Shown: positions 44,101 through 56,158, numbered from the stretch's first letter. The stretch: DNA of 64,000 nt from Bimastos eiseni (GCA_959347315.1 OY365809.1:9153000-9216999); one strand, 5' to 3'. Numbers and translations are program-made. Notes: generated by a model from the letters alone, not told the origin.

Positions 44101-46205
44101 AGCGCTTCTAAAACCGTTCAGAAGAGGATGCGTCTTATTTCAGGAGCACTGCAGTAAGTCTAAAATACTTGTTGAGACAACAAAACAGCTGAAGGGGAGA
44201 GAGACAGACTGACAGACAGACAGACAAAGAGACCGTCGTACGGGCAGACAACGACACTGAATCTTGAAGTAAAAGGTTCAGCATTACTGGAAGGAAATTA
44301 CTTCGCTCGTATCAGTTGTCTTTCTTTATTCCTGATGAATGTAATTCGTTAAAGAGTGATTTAGCAGGTGCTGAAAAGAAGAATTTGATAATGTAACTGC
44401 CTGGTCAGAATGCTTGCAGTATATCTTTCTGACCATAGGCAACGGAATTTGACTCTGGAACTGCTTCAGATGAAGATGTCACGGAATTTGAAGAGGAGGA
44501 CGAGGAGCCTTATCTTCATGGTGTTGAAGCCAAGCTAAATCAATGTCAAGGTCTGGAAATTGTTGTTGTTGTTGTTCTCCCTCTTCCTCTCCTTCTTCCT
44601 CTCCTTCTTCCTCTCCTTCTTCCTCTCCTTCTTCCTCTCCTTCTTCCTCTCCTTCTTCCTCTCCTTCTTCCTCTCCTTCTTCCTCTCCTTCTTCCTCTCC
44701 TTCTTCCTCTCCTTCTTCCTCTCCTTCTTCCTCTCCTTCTTCCTCTCCTTCTTCCTCTCCTTCTTCCTCTCCTTCTTCCTCTCCTTCTTCCTCTCCTTCT
44801 TCCTCTCCTTCTTCCTCTCCTTCTTCCTCTCCTTCTTCCTCTCCTTCTTCCTCTCCTTCTTCCTCTCCTTCTTCCTCCCCTTCTTCCTCTCCTTCTTCCT
44901 CTCCTTCTTCTTCTTCTTCTTCTTCCTCTTGCTGCTGCTGCTGTTGTCATTATTAATAGTTAGTATTAATAATAATAATAGTAATAATAATAGTAATAAT
45001 AATTATATTAATAATAATAATAATAACGATGATGATGATGATAATAATAATAATACTGATAATAATAATAATTTCATTATAGCTACTATTGTTATGTTAT
45101 CTCTATCATTTTGCTATTACTATTTCCATTATAAACATGTCAGTGCTGCTCATTCTACAATGGAGACAGACTCAGACAGTGTGGTGTGTCACAGTGGAAG
45201 TGGTTGTTATGACAGTTGTGAGTGCAAGATGATCAGTTGGATAAGGTGTAGCATAGAATAGTTTGATAAAAGTTTTGTTTTAAGCCTAAATTGTCGACAA
45301 TTCAGCGAGAGGTCATTTGAGTGGAGCTCACATAGGCAGGTGAACGATCGGTGAGTAGCACTAGCAAACTGACTTATAAATGTAACTTTTTTTTTATTTA
45401 CTACAAAATCAATTTTCAATCATTTTATGAATTTCACTCTCATCCATGCTTTAAATATCACTTGGCCTCTAAAGTTTAGGATTTGAATTCTAGACACAGG
45501 GTTAAAATGAAACGTGTTATTCAAGTCATTCGTAGATGTTTCTCGAAGAGGTGCTATATAAATGGAGACATTTAGTTGAAGTTGCAGTTAGTGTTGTGAT
45601 GGTTTTCAGTTGTACAAATGGCGCAGATGCAAATGGACCGCACGATGAAGACCGGATGTCTATCCAGTCAACCGAATGCTACCTCTTACAGTAGTTCATT
45701 GATATCACCTCAACATGTCACCAGTGTAATAATGCCAGCATCCAAGGATTCAGGTATATTTTCCAACGGACAGGCAGCAGCGACGCTGAGCGGGCGACTT
45801 TCTGCGGTCAGCTCGGACTTTGAATGGTGCAGCCTCGACTCTGAGCCTCTGTCGAGCTCCTGCTGCTCCGAGATGGACCACAACAGCTCGGAAGAGGAGC
45901 TCGTGAGCATCTACCGTCATGAGCAGAAGCGCAAGCACTCGCAGATGAGTCCCGACGATCAGCGCACCTCGGACGAAGAGGACGAAGAACTTGACGCAGA
46001 ATGTTTCCCTAGAGACTGTGATCACCATCGCCCGTTGTCGTCTAGCAGCCACCGCTGTCTCCGTGGCAACGACGGCATTCCCATTTCTGCAGGTCTAACG
46101 ACGGGAAGTGACTTCGCGTCTCCACGGAAACGCCACCGACATCAGACGAGCATCAATTCCACAGCGATACAACAACGCCCGAGCCTCGACCTTTATAAGA
46201 TGCAG
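40988..46205 (+). CDS. Unrecognised acidic, serine-rich protein gene (three exons, 3' end open)
   Basis: Join 40988-41107, 44439-44550, 45610-46205: 276 codons, phases 0, 1, 0 all consistent, with good GT-AG borders. The start is the first ATG after an in-frame TGA at 40949. The protein is charged and probably disordered. Exon 1 is basic (MDIMRLLTRKLKSQSL, GRRSFSEGN). Exon 2 is very acidic (ASDEDVTEFEEEDEEPYLHG). Exon 3 has SSDFEWCSLDSEPLSS, SSEEELVSIYRHEQKRKHS and DEEDEELDAE. I recognise no domain. The DSG-x-SDED and SSEEEL patches look like casein kinase 2 sites, which is an inference. No stop codon precedes the last donor, so more exons must follow. A regulatory or scaffold protein is likely; the function is unknown. 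Confidence 0.6.
41285..41640 (+). mobile_element. LINE 3' end (CR1/L2-like)
   Basis: The coding relic VPQSRTVTDQHGAYY resembles the RTxxxGxRAFxxxGPxLWN region that ends CR1/L2 polyproteins. The tail GGCGCTTTATAAATCCGTG, then AATAGAATAG, is the usual 3' end. Frameshifted and dead. Confidence 0.65.
41655..41880. repeat. About 65-bp tandem repeat, 3.5 copies
   Basis: Copies share GGGTTCATGACCTTTCAG, an ACAGTCTGTGTTGAAGTATAGT-type core and a GCAxAGTGGGTT end. They start near 41705, 41769 and 41833, with a partial copy before. Confidence 0.8.
42140..42245. repeat. Short interspersed GGACAT/GGCATAAT-CCCC words
   Basis: Six or so near-repeats of CTxGxCATAATxCCCC. It resembles half of a transposon arm of the type at 30.5 kb; no second arm was found. 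Confidence 0.4.
44439..44550 (+). CDS. Unrecognised gene, second coding exon
   Basis: Acceptor CCATAG. Thirty-seven codons plus one base, ATEFDSGTASDEDVTEFEEE then DEEPYLHGVEAKLNQCQ, donor CAAG|GTCTGG. The composition is strongly coding-like and the phase fits both neighbours. Confidence 0.62.
44578..44932. repeat. 12-bp pyrimidine minisatellite
   Basis: About 27 copies of CTTCTTCCTCTC with almost no variation, ending in (CTT)n. One strand is all pyrimidine. Every frame stays open (Ser-Pro, Phe-Leu or Arg-Gly repeats), so these frames are not genes. Confidence 0.95.
44950..45075. repeat. (TAA)n/(GAT)n microsatellite
   Basis: Interrupted TAA and GAT trinucleotide runs directly after the pyrimidine array. 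Confidence 0.9.
45610..46205 (+). CDS. Unrecognised gene, third coding exon
   Basis: Acceptor GTTTTCAG, phase 1 in and 0 out, consensus donor CAG|GTGAGT. It encodes 198 residues rich in Ser, Asp, Glu and His. GC content is far higher than the flanks, as expected for a coding exon. Confidence 0.75.
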
Positions 46206-46334
46206 GTGAGTCGCTGATGGTGCCAACACAGCATAGGTTTACATATGACCGCTTGTGCTTCATTCTTTGCTGTTAAGAAAGGTGAGAGTCACTGAGAGGT
46301 ACTTAAAAACCAGGGCTTTTAAGTGTCTTCATAC

Positions 46335-46580
46335 TTACTTACATGCATACATGCATAGATACATATAGATACATACCCACATGCATACATGCATACACAC
46401 ATACATATGTACATACATACAACACACATACACATACATACATACACACATACGTGCATACACATACACACGTGCATACACACATAAACACATACATACA
46501 TACATACATACATACATACATACATACATACATACATACATACATGCATACATGCACACATGCATACATACATTGACACA
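46335..46580. repeat. (CATA)n microsatellite
   Basis: CATA tetranucleotides with CACA and CATG interruptions. A clean run lies at about 46488-46545. Confidence 0.95.
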
Positions 46581-46789
46581 TATTATATGACCATACAAGT
46601 TAACTGTGCTAATAGAACTGTGTGTCCTTTTCCTGTTTATTATATAGGCTGAGCAGAGACGGGGGGGGGGGTTCCATATGATGTAAACTTTGTAAATGGA
46701 TTTAAACCCAGGCTGCCATAGTCATAGGCCATGCCCCATCACTATTAGGCTACATGCAAGAGCTTGCCTTCTTTCTCTTATATCCTGCT

Positions 46790-47135
46790 TTCATAGTTTT
46801 ATATAGCGCCTCTTCAAGATAATTATTTAGGGGCACTTCCGACTCAGGCCCGGTCAAAAAGGAAAGTCTAAGAAGTTTATAGACAGAGCCAGACAGGTCG
46901 CGCTGGAGAAGAGTGCAGGTCAGATGGGAGGCTGTTTCAAACACTGGGACCCACAATTGTGAAAGCTCTATTTAGCCTGGTGGTGGTATGAGCATGTGGA
47001 ACCACAAAGCCACTTCTAGAGGCCGAGCGAAGAGATCGGCGACCAGAGGAAGCCGAAGTTAAGGTGAACAAATCCTGAAGATAGACAGGCGCTTTGCCCA
47101 AGACGCAGTTGAGCTGTTGAGACGTATATTCAGTC
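46790..47135 (-). mobile_element. LINE 3' end (CR1/L2-like), minus strand
   Basis: The minus strand encodes VPHAHTTTRLNRAFTIVGPS and, in a shifted frame, a segment ending in DLSGSVYKLLRLSFL, the usual CR1/L2 C-terminus. The tail GGCGCTATATAAAA lies at about 46797-46812. One frameshift near 46945. Confidence 0.8.
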
Positions 47136-47325
47136 TTCATTGCAACACAGACTTTGATGTACTAAATTTTGGGATCGTTTATTTTGACTGTAGAAAAATG
47201 ACGTCATTTTGTCAGTTTCCACTTTAGGCTGGAAAGGGCAATGTTGTAACAGGTGCATATATTGAAATTGAAAAATAAAAAATTCTTTAAATTTGATATT
47301 CCTCTTTTTCCAACATCTTTTGTCT

Positions 47326-47540
47326 GGCAATGTGTGAAACAGGGATTAAATTGTAAAATGGCTGATTTCTTAGATTTTTGGCAATATGTAAAATCACCCA
47401 CTTACGGTTATGATCAGAGTTCAGAGGTAGAGTTAGGTTTAGGGTTAGTGTAGGGTTAGTGCAGGGTTAGGGTTAGTGTAGAGTTAGGGTTTTACACATT
47501 GCCTAGGCATTTTACAAAATCCCTAGTTTCACACATTGCT
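47326..47540. mobile_element. Inverted-repeat element with telomere-like core
   Basis: The arms (47326-47396 and about 47488-47540) are inverted, sharing GCAATGTGTGAAAC at the ends and GGCAATxTGTAAAA inside. The core (47428-47490) is a degenerate GTTAGGG/GTTAGTGTAGG tandem. It is non-coding. Confidence 0.7.
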
Positions 47541-48036
47541 TGTAACATATAAAGGAGAAATGGTACCAGAACTGAGTTCTCTATACTAAATATGCCTCTG
47601 TTGGTTCGTTGATGTTAATGGGACAAATGTGCAACCTTTTATCTCAGTGATCTCCACAAAGAGCTGAACTCAACTGAACTCAACAGATAACAATGTAAAA
47701 AGTCTGCTTCCAAGAAACAATGTAAATGATTGCAGCTATTTTTAAAATGCACAGCTTGGAAAGTTACACATAGTTATGGCTAAGCCTTTTTGCTTGTCCC
47801 ACGTACGTCGTTGTACCAAGCCCACATGGACCAGCAAGCTTTAAAATATCGCATAAACAGTGAAACAGCTGGGACAATAATCGCAATAGCACCATGTCTC
47901 CCATTCAATAATCATTTTACTATGGACAACCAAAGCTGTTAATTACCATCAAATGAATCTGTCAATCACATTAACTACTGCTAAGTTCACTCAAAACATT
48001 CAGTGGTATAAATGAGCCTTCATCAAATTTGCCACT

Positions 48037-48135
48037 TGTAGGACTTGACTTGTAGGACTTGACTTGTAGGGCTTGACTTGTAGGACTTGGCTTGTAGGAC
48101 TTGGCTTGTAGGGCTTGACTTGTAGGACTTTGATT
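48037..48135. repeat. 14-bp minisatellite, seven copies
   Basis: TTGTAGGACTTGAC with A/G variants at two positions. Confidence 0.9.
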
Positions 48136-48364
48136 CATGTTCCTGCTTTGGATATTAGTAGGTTTTGTTAATTGTTGTTTCACCTTATAATTGCGAATTT
48201 TGTGGAACAATTACCACTGAGGCTGGCCAGACATACCACAGAAGACAATTAATGGCATGCGAGTGGTTAACTGGTTTCACTGTCTTCTGTGGTTTGAGGT
48301 TCCAACGTTTATATCACATCAACCGCAGATACGAATAGATGGTCCATTATGATCCATGAAAAAA

Positions 48365-48455
48365 TATATATTCATATTATATATATATGCATATATATAT
48401 AATATATATATATTATATATATAATATATATATATTATATATATATATATATAAT
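48365..48455. repeat. (TA)n microsatellite
   Basis: TATATA with AATATA interruptions that form local palindromes. Confidence 0.9.
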
Positions 48456-48824
48456 TACACAAAGTTGTATTATGCAGTTAATGACAATATAGTTTTTAAT
48501 GTATTCTCAAGTGCAACCTTATTCTTCACTGCCATGTTCAAGTTAGTGATCCATGAACACATGTCGGAGAGGAAAAGAGTCTAGTGTTTTGACTTAACGC
48601 AATCAAGACATGATTTAACGCGACTGAAACTATATAGCAAGAGTGATTTAATGCTTTAACGACCAGTTGCATTGTTTTCAACTCGCTTTTGAGAGACTCT
48701 CCTCCCTAAAGTGTGTTAGGCTCGGGTGCGTCAAGTGCCTCCAGGTGTTTGCAGTTCCAAGAATTGGTCTGGCAGGAAGTAGAATACTAGATCTGATAAA
48801 AAAAAATGCAAGATTACAAGACAG

Positions 48825-49103
48825 TGTTTGTGCGTGCGTGTGTTTTTGCGTGCGTGTGTGTGTGTGTGCGCGTGTGTGTGTGTGCGCTGTGTGTGTGCGT
48901 GCGTGCGTGTGTTTGTGCGCGTGTGTGTGTGTGCGTGTGTGTGTGTGTGCGCGCGCGCGCGTGTGTGTGTGCTTGTGTGTGTGTGCGTGCGTGTGTTTGT
49001 GCGTGCGCGTGTGTGTGTGTGCGTGTGTGTGTGCGTGCGTGCGTGTGTTTGTGCGTGCGCGTGTGTGTGTGTGTGCGTGTGTGTGTGTGTGTGTGTGTGC
49101 ATT
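48825..49103. repeat. (GT)n/(GC)n microsatellite
   Basis: GTGTGT with frequent GCGT variants and a short (GC)n tract near 48950. It is a potential left-handed DNA former. Confidence 0.95.
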
Positions 49104-49875
49104 GCAGTCACAAACAACACTTTTCAAATATCTGTAGGTAGCATTCCTTAATTCTGTCCTCACAGCTGATGTCATCAGGTCCATCAAGTAATCTGCTTGG
49201 GTTGATGACACTGTATGGTATCTATCTGCTCTGCAAGTTCCATTGCTGCTGTGCTGCTGCAGTTTTGTTTCTTTAACTTCTGAAGACGTTGGTTTTGTCC
49301 TCGACTCCTCGTGTTGTATTGTAAAGTGTGTGCAGTTCCTTGTGGGTCTTGTTTCAAATTTATATGGAACCTTTAAGAGGTGCTGAAAAAATGCTACATG
49401 AATACTCAGGTATAATATGTTTCATATTGCCATCACCAAATCAAATGTGCAGTAGATATATAATTAATTACATAAATACACAGAATTCATTTATGGATTC
49501 ATATTCATTGAATTAATACATATTCACATATGGATTCATATTCACACACAAACGCATGCACGCGCTCAACCAATTACATGCTCGAGAGGCAACCATTGGG
49601 TATATAAAGTGCTTACGCAGAACTTCTTGCCTTTCTGACTGTTCAGAGTGTTTGTCACGAGATTATGCCGCGTCCCATTAGAGCATGTTCCATTTCAGGA
49701 CATAAGGACTCGCAAGTAGCTACATATATTCTGAGATGGAACATCCTTTTCATATACAATTATACATACATGGAATCACAAATTGCGTTTTCCAATGACT
49801 ACGCTTAAGTGGACAAGGCGAGTCTGTTTGAGATAGATTTCCAAAGACAACGAACCGTTGCGTTTGAAGGAGTGG

Positions 49876-49891
49876 AAAGAGAGAGAGAGAG

Positions 49892-49944
<53 letters not shown>

Positions 49945-49990
49945 TAGATAGAGACAGACAGAGAGATGCAGAGATCGAGAGAAAGGCAGA
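49876..49990. repeat. (GA)n/(GACA)n microsatellite
   Basis: GAGAGA with GACA and GATA interruptions. Confidence 0.9.
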
Positions 49991-50685
49991 GAAACAGAGG
50001 GATTGGGGTGGATGGATGGGGTTTCTTGGAGTCGTTCTTTGTAAACGACTCTTTCCGTTGCACTGTAAATGAACGTCTCTTGTTCCTACTGGCGACGACG
50101 GCCGTGGTTTTCATCATCATCGTCGTCGTCATCATCGCACTCGTCGTCATTGTTCCAGTCTTTATCAACGCGAGAGCGCCAGCCGTCGTTTGTCATATTT
50201 TTAATTGCCATCTCTACCATGGTCCATTAAATTCTGGCTGACCCAACCGTCTCCTGCATTATTGACATCCTTCTCCTTCTCCATCTTCTGCTCCTCTTAC
50301 TCCTCTTCCCACTCCTCTTCCTCGCCGTCCCTTACCTTCTCCCTTCTACAAACGTGGTACGCTTAGCGCCTGGCACGGTGCCAACGTAATTCCGGCGTTT
50401 GGCCTTCACGGGTGGGGAGGGTGAAAGGACAGCGAGGAAGAGAAGGAGGAGGAGGATCGGAGAGGAGGAGGATGGGGCAGCTGTGGTCGTAAATGTGCGC
50501 ATCAAATGGTCAACGCATCAATGATCTTGCTTTCGGATGAAAATTCGGTCAATAACATGATTGGCTGGACGCTGGTCATCACCGATCGATCGATAAATCG
50601 ATGATACTCTGAAATCGATATCCGGGAAGTCAACAGACCTCCCCTACCCTTCCAGAGGCCCATCCCATCCAGATGTTTCCTCCTC

Positions 50686-51132
50686 ATTCAAAGACCCCTC
50701 TCCATCCAGAGAACCCCTCTCATCCAGAGACCATCTCCCCATCCAGAGAGCCTCTCCCATCCAGAGACCATCTCCACATCCAGAGAGCCTCTTCGATCCA
50801 GAGATCTCCTCCCCATCCAGAGAACCCCTCCCATCCAGAGATCATCTCCCCATCCAGAGAGCCCCTCCCATCCAGAGACCATCTCCACATCCAGAGAGTC
50901 TTTTCCATCCAGAGATCTCCCATCCAGAGAGCCTCTCCCATCCAGAGACCATCTCCCCATCCAGAGAGTCTCTTCCATCCAGAGATCTCCTCCCATCCAG
51001 AGAAGCCCTCTCATCCAGAGACCATGTCCCCATCCAGAGAGCCTCTCCCATCCTGAGATCTCCTCCCCATCCAGAGAACCCCTCTCATCCAGAGACCATC
51101 TCCCATCCAGAGACCATCTCCACATCCAGAGA
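50686..51132. repeat. 18-20-bp minisatellite with CATCCAGAGA core
   Basis: About 23 units of CATCCAGAGA followed by a variable 8-10-bp pyrimidine part (GCCTCTCC, CCATCTCC, TCTCCTCC). Unit types recur in a partly ordered way. Confidence 0.9.
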
Positions 51133-51369
51133 CCGATGGTGGTCCTACGACCAGCATGGCTGTCCATATCCAAACGACTCTGGCTATAATGGCCGCAGCT
51201 CTGAGTCACTGCATGGAGCCAGGATGACACGGAGGGAGGGAGGGAGGGATGTCAGGTCCTTCCTCATAGAGGGACCTACCACAGACCGTACCCAACGGAT
51301 GTACGTGCAGACATAGATGAAAGATACATAACCATAACCAAATGATTTTAGAATCAAACATAACATAGA

Positions 51370-51390
51370 CACATACTTACATACTTATAC

Positions 51391-51422
<32 letters not shown>

Positions 51423-51775
51423 ATATGTGCATACATTAAATACGCATGTGCATACGTATGTATGTACGTACGACATACATTCATACATAAATAAGTACTT
51501 ACGTATAAAATCATATTTGCATACCTACATGTACATATGTACATTCATACATAGATACATGCGTACTGTCATATGTGCAGCCATTCTTACGTGTATACAT
51601 TCATGCATAAGTACATGCATACATACGTCATACATATGTATATGCATACTTTCACAAATAAGTCCATACATTAATTTGTTCATGCATACATATATACATA
51701 CTTACATGGGCCTACATACATAAATACATATGCATACGCATTCATGTATTCATGCAGATATACGAATTAATGGCA
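51370..51775. repeat. Degenerate CATA/TACG microsatellite
   Basis: Starts with a (TA)n run (51393-51424), then decayed CATA, TACG and CATG words. Confidence 0.75.
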
Positions 51776-52094
51776 TCCTACGTGTGTACGTGGTTACACG
51801 TTTGTGTCTGTGAAATAAAGGATTTCTCCAAAGGATTTCTCCAAAGGATTAATCCAAAGGATTTCTCGACGGAAATGCAAAACACTCTGCATAGACGCAG
51901 GAATCTGGCTCTGATTTGATGTTTCCCTGCTGTTACATTTATTCCACTCGAATGTCTTGTCCATGGCACCAATCTATGGCGTTATTTACACACGTTGCAT
52001 ACGTACAGTGAGTGTTCGGAAGCCATTATTCTGCTGTCAAAACGGAAGTAGTCATCAGACGAGTAACTGTCAACATGTCCCACGTGATCGTAAA

Positions 52095-52150
52095 CCTCTG
52101 TGTGTGTGTTCGTGTGTGTGTAGGCGTGTGTGTGTGTGTGCCGTGCGTTT
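52095..52150. repeat. Short (GT)n microsatellite
   Basis: TGTGTG with CGTG interruptions. Confidence 0.85.
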
Positions 52151-55049
52151 GTGTATAAGCTGACCTGAACAAGTGTTTGGAAGCTGATTTACTAAAGTTA
52201 TGATTATGGTTTATTGTACTCTGTTTCTATAGTGCATAGGGCCCATCAAAAATCGTATTTTCGTGCCCCCTCCCTTTGTGGCACCGCTTAGGCCTACATT
52301 TCGTGTTTGGACCCCAAATTTAAGCTAAGTATGATGCTTAAAAGAATAAATAACCCATACGGTAAAATCAATGACTTACGCATTAAATTTGTTAACTGTT
52401 ATAAATAAATAAAATACTGACAACACTTGTATTTTAATGCTACATGAAATTTATTAAGCAGAAATATTAGCCGTTATTGGGTTTACAGTTCTGAGTTTAA
52501 TATTCCGTAATGTGGACGTCATAAAAGAGGGTGATATATTTGCGTACGTAGATCTACGCAGTTTTCGGGACCCCCTCATCCCCGCCGTTCGCAGATTCAA
52601 ACCATTCCCCCTCGCTGTATACGTAATATGTAGATGGCCCCATGGGTAAGCAGTTGGCCCGATTGACGTACGCTTTGCACGTGTGGCGCCAAAATTAACA
52701 GCAGAATCCGTTTAAGAACTTCCTTCTTAAATCAGCCTAGTTTTCGCTTTGTTAATACTCGGTTCTCGTGTTTTAATAGAAGGAAGAACTAAATGAAAAC
52801 ATTTAACAGTGTCGATGTGGATTAATAGCCGCCTACTATCAGAAGTTAGTAATTTATAAGCTGCAAGTATAGAGGAAGACATTTTGAGGTAAGGGCACAG
52901 ATTCGGTGTACAGAGAGTCGGTGAGATGGCAGTAACTAATATGGTTGCTGAGATATGGGCCTACTCTAACTTTAGTCATTGGCCATGGCTCTAGTAAAAA
53001 CGACTCAATTGTAACTTTGGCGGTCGCGACTCAAACTTCATTCTGGCTCTAACTTTAGCTATTCTGGCTCTGGTAAATAAACAGCTATCTGTAGTCGCTA
53101 TATATAGGCTTAGAGGGATTTCGCTGAACAGAAACGCGTGTCGTGCTCAATATCAATCAACGTAAACGTGGTCGTCATTGGACAATGGCTTATTGCGATG
53201 TGCTTTCATGTCCTTTATCTGCAGAATCGGTTTCGAGATTTCCTTCGTAAATCATGCACTCAGCCTCTCCTTGTTCTAGACTTTTTGGCTTTGTCACGCC
53301 ATACAACTTTCAATTAATCTACAAAGGCTGCATGCAGGGTTTGCGCAATGTGCTTTGTTATTGCATGGACATCTGTGTCGGACCGATATTCCTCTGAGCT
53401 GATTAATTAAAGTTATCTGTTCTACAGTCTCTGTTTCTGTAATGCCTTCCATCAAGGAATCCATATTAAAGGAATGGTTACTGGTCAAATATCCCTTTAC
53501 ACGTTTTACTCTTAAACATAGATGTCGTCCCAATCGAAATTTTGCTTCTAATTGAAAAGTTGATGGTTCAAGTCTCCAAAGGCTTTATTAAAATTTTGCT
53601 GACATAGGTATCCGTCAATTTACCTGCATGGCAAAACGCTAATGAATCAGCTTGTCTAGAAGATTTGAAAATTTCTTGCTGCCGATTGTCGCCCCAAAAC
53701 AAGTGACACGACGTTACATAGAGACTTTCCAGTCCTGTTCACTGATAGGTCCTTGGCCTTCCATAAAATCTGTTTGCATTTTGTGCAGTTTGGTCAGTTA
53801 GAATCACGTGAATCTCCTTTGGCTGTTCCATTCGAATTATCAAATTAATGCGAATCTACCTCCTTTCCTTTTACTCTGAATAGAAGTGAATTCTGCATTG
53901 CCTGTTTCCTTTGAATGAGTGTAATGGATTGAATCTCTCTGACCTCTCTCCATAGATCTGATGTAAGAGTGCTATTACCTGTGTTACGAGGCAAAATCCG
54001 GCTTTCAGGTGACAGTTAGTATTGGTTACAATCTGGAAAAGATTGCAGGCAAAATATTGATGGCTGTTGTTGGCCTGCTCTTATCTTTGTGTTTTTCTCA
54101 GAGTGAGAACTGGTTGGCGATGTTTGCGGTTTATTAGGGTGGATGAGATTAATTTTGGCTTACAAGTGACTGGTATATGTACGCAATAAGAGTTTCCAAA
54201 GTAGCGTAGATTAGGTTGGCATAGATGAGAAGAAGCTGTTTATCAATAGCACATGTGGCTTTTCTGGGGCAAATTTGATATTGATTGGGGAAGTAGTCCT
54301 GCAGACTCATTGGAGTATATAGTCTTCTTGAGTGATGTTTATTTTCTGTTCTGATGTGATTGTGTTTATAAAAACAATAGAAGTATATACGCCGCTGTAG
54401 GTAATGGCGTTTGTGAGCGTCTCTAAGTCAGGGTTAAATACGGTGTAATTTTTATGTGGCGCGTCTCTTTAAGAGTTTCCTTAAGTGATTTTGCTGAGGA
54501 AGATTTCCATCATGAGGGGTTGTGTGCGCAGTAGCGTTGAATGTTCTGGTCTCGAGTGAGAGCTTTGGACTGGAGAGCGATTGTGTTGGAGTGTGAAGAC
54601 TGATGACCCGAGGAAGGTCTGTCACCGAGAAGAAAAGACCGTTCCTGTTGTTTCTACGATTAGAATATTGATGGTAACGTTGATAAGTAGAATCGCACCC
54701 CATCTCCTTTCTTTGGCTCGCCCAGTGGTGCTGCCTCTGGTGCCAAAATCGTTAAAATGTTAAGTAAGCAGTTACCTGATGAGCAGCGTTTTCCCTGCTA
54801 ATTATTTTTTGTCGGTCGGGCGTCAATCAATCAAACCGCAGGGCGTCAATTTCGCCAGGCTCCTCAAATGAGCAATAGCCCTGCGAGCTAAATCAGCCCC
54901 CAATCTTCTGACGGATGACCGCCGACCGGCGTCCAATCCATCTGACCCCACGCCCTTGCCATACCCTTCCCACAAGTTCAGCGCTATTTGTAAGCTGCCC
55001 GCCTTGACCCCTTTTGTCGCTTTGCTTCGCTCGTGGCAAACTGAGCTAA

Positions 55050-55110
55050 CTGGGTGTCTGTCTGTCTGTCTCCGTCTGTCTGTCTGTCTGTCTGTCTGTC
55101 TGTATGTCTG
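55050..55110. repeat. (TCTG)n microsatellite
   Basis: Fourteen or so TCTG units with one CCGT interruption. Confidence 0.95.
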
Positions 55111-55571
55111 CATTCCTGTGCTTAATTGATAACAGGATTTGGCGGATGGGCATGATATCTGCCGCAAGCCAAGAAGTAAATGCCTAAACCGGGAATAATG
55201 AGCCAGGCATGCATCGGTCGTTTTTATCTGGACAACGGGTTAAAGCGATTTCAATTAATTCTGACTTAGGGGATTGATTGTAGAAATAGTAGAGCCGTTC
55301 ATAGAGTTCAACCAATTCTGTTTATGGGTGATGCCAGTCTAAAGTCTGAATAAAATGGGAAGGCGATGTCGAGGACCCTAGCAGTTGTAAGATATGGTCA
55401 AACAGTGGTAACTGCCAGCTGGCTCTGAGCTGCTATGTACTTTCAATACATTTCAAAGTAAGTAAGTAGTTCATGAGTTCTGCAATTGCTGTTTACAGTA
55501 CGTTGCTTTGTATTGTGCTGTCCATTATTGGTATTGCACTGTACAGTGTTTATTTGTTTCATATTGTCTTC

Positions 55572-55865
55572 AGTGTTCTGTGGTGTCATTCCCTGTTCTG
55601 TGGTGTCATTTTCTGTACCGTGGTGTCATTCTCTGTGCCGTGGTGTCACTCTCTGTCCTGTGGTGCCATTCGATGGGCTAAGGTGTCATTCCCTGTTCTG
55701 TGGTGTCATTTTCTGTGCCATGGTGTCATTTTCTGTACCGTGGTGTCATTCTCTGTGCCGTGGTGTCACTCTCTGTCCTGTGGTGCCATTCGATGTGCTA
55801 AGGTGTCATTCCTTGTCCTTGTCATTTACTGTGCCATGGTGTCACTCTATGTGCCATAGCGTCAT
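55572..55865. repeat. 20-bp repeat arranged in a 120-bp higher-order repeat
   Basis: The basic unit is TGGTGTCATTCCCTGTTCTG. Variants recur every six units: TTCTGTACCG at 55611 and 55731, and ATTCGATG at about 55667 and 55787. About two higher-order copies are present. Confidence 0.88.
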
Positions 55866-56124
55866 TCTCATTCGGTCTATTTATTCTTCAACGTGGGTCT
55901 CTGTTTGGCATCTTGTGTGCGAAGAATACTTTCATGTGCCATCTCTTTCCTCCTCCAACTGTTTCTGCTTCTGCTGCTGCTGCTGCTTGACTAGTCCTTT
56001 CCACTTGGCTGTTGTTCATGAGCTACTCTGCTTTCCAGCCGATTGTCACTCTGCTTGTCTTGCCATCCCTCTGCCCCATTCTTTCCGTCTGTCGGTGTGT
56101 CATGTGTATCTGTTGATCGCCGCT

Positions 56125-56127
56125 TAT

Positions 56128-56158
<31 letters not shown>

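Larger units (their letters stand above)
41108..44438 (+). other. Intron of the unrecognised gene
   Basis: Holds a LINE 3' end (41285-41640), a 65-bp repeat (41655-41880) and a patch of GGCATAATTCCCC-type words (42140-42245). A minus-orientation GCGCTATAG tail scrap lies near 44094. The remainder (42250-44090) shows nothing recognisable. Confidence 0.5.
44551..45609 (+). other. Intron, mostly microsatellite
   Basis: Begins within 30 bases of the donor with a 350-bp pyrimidine array, then TAA/GAT runs. 45080-45609 is plain sequence with a GTGCTATATAAATGG LINE-tail scrap near 45550. Confidence 0.6.

Noticed and set aside
44543..45261. Ser-Pro, Phe-Leu and Arg-Gly repeat frames
   Set aside because: Translations of the CTTCTTCCTCTC minisatellite on both strands. 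The real exon ends at 44550.
47420..47495. True interstitial telomere or chromosome fusion point
   Set aside because: The GTTAGGG units are degenerate and few, and they lie inside inverted arms, so a transposon core fits better.
48667..49211. Cys/Val and His/Thr repeat frames over 100 codons
   Set aside because: They are frames of a (GT)n tract.
49966..50241. Hydrophobic segment resembling a transmembrane helix (VVFIIIVVVIIALVVIVPVF)
   Set aside because: It arises from an ATC/GTC trinucleotide run. Without splice or start context I do not call it a gene.
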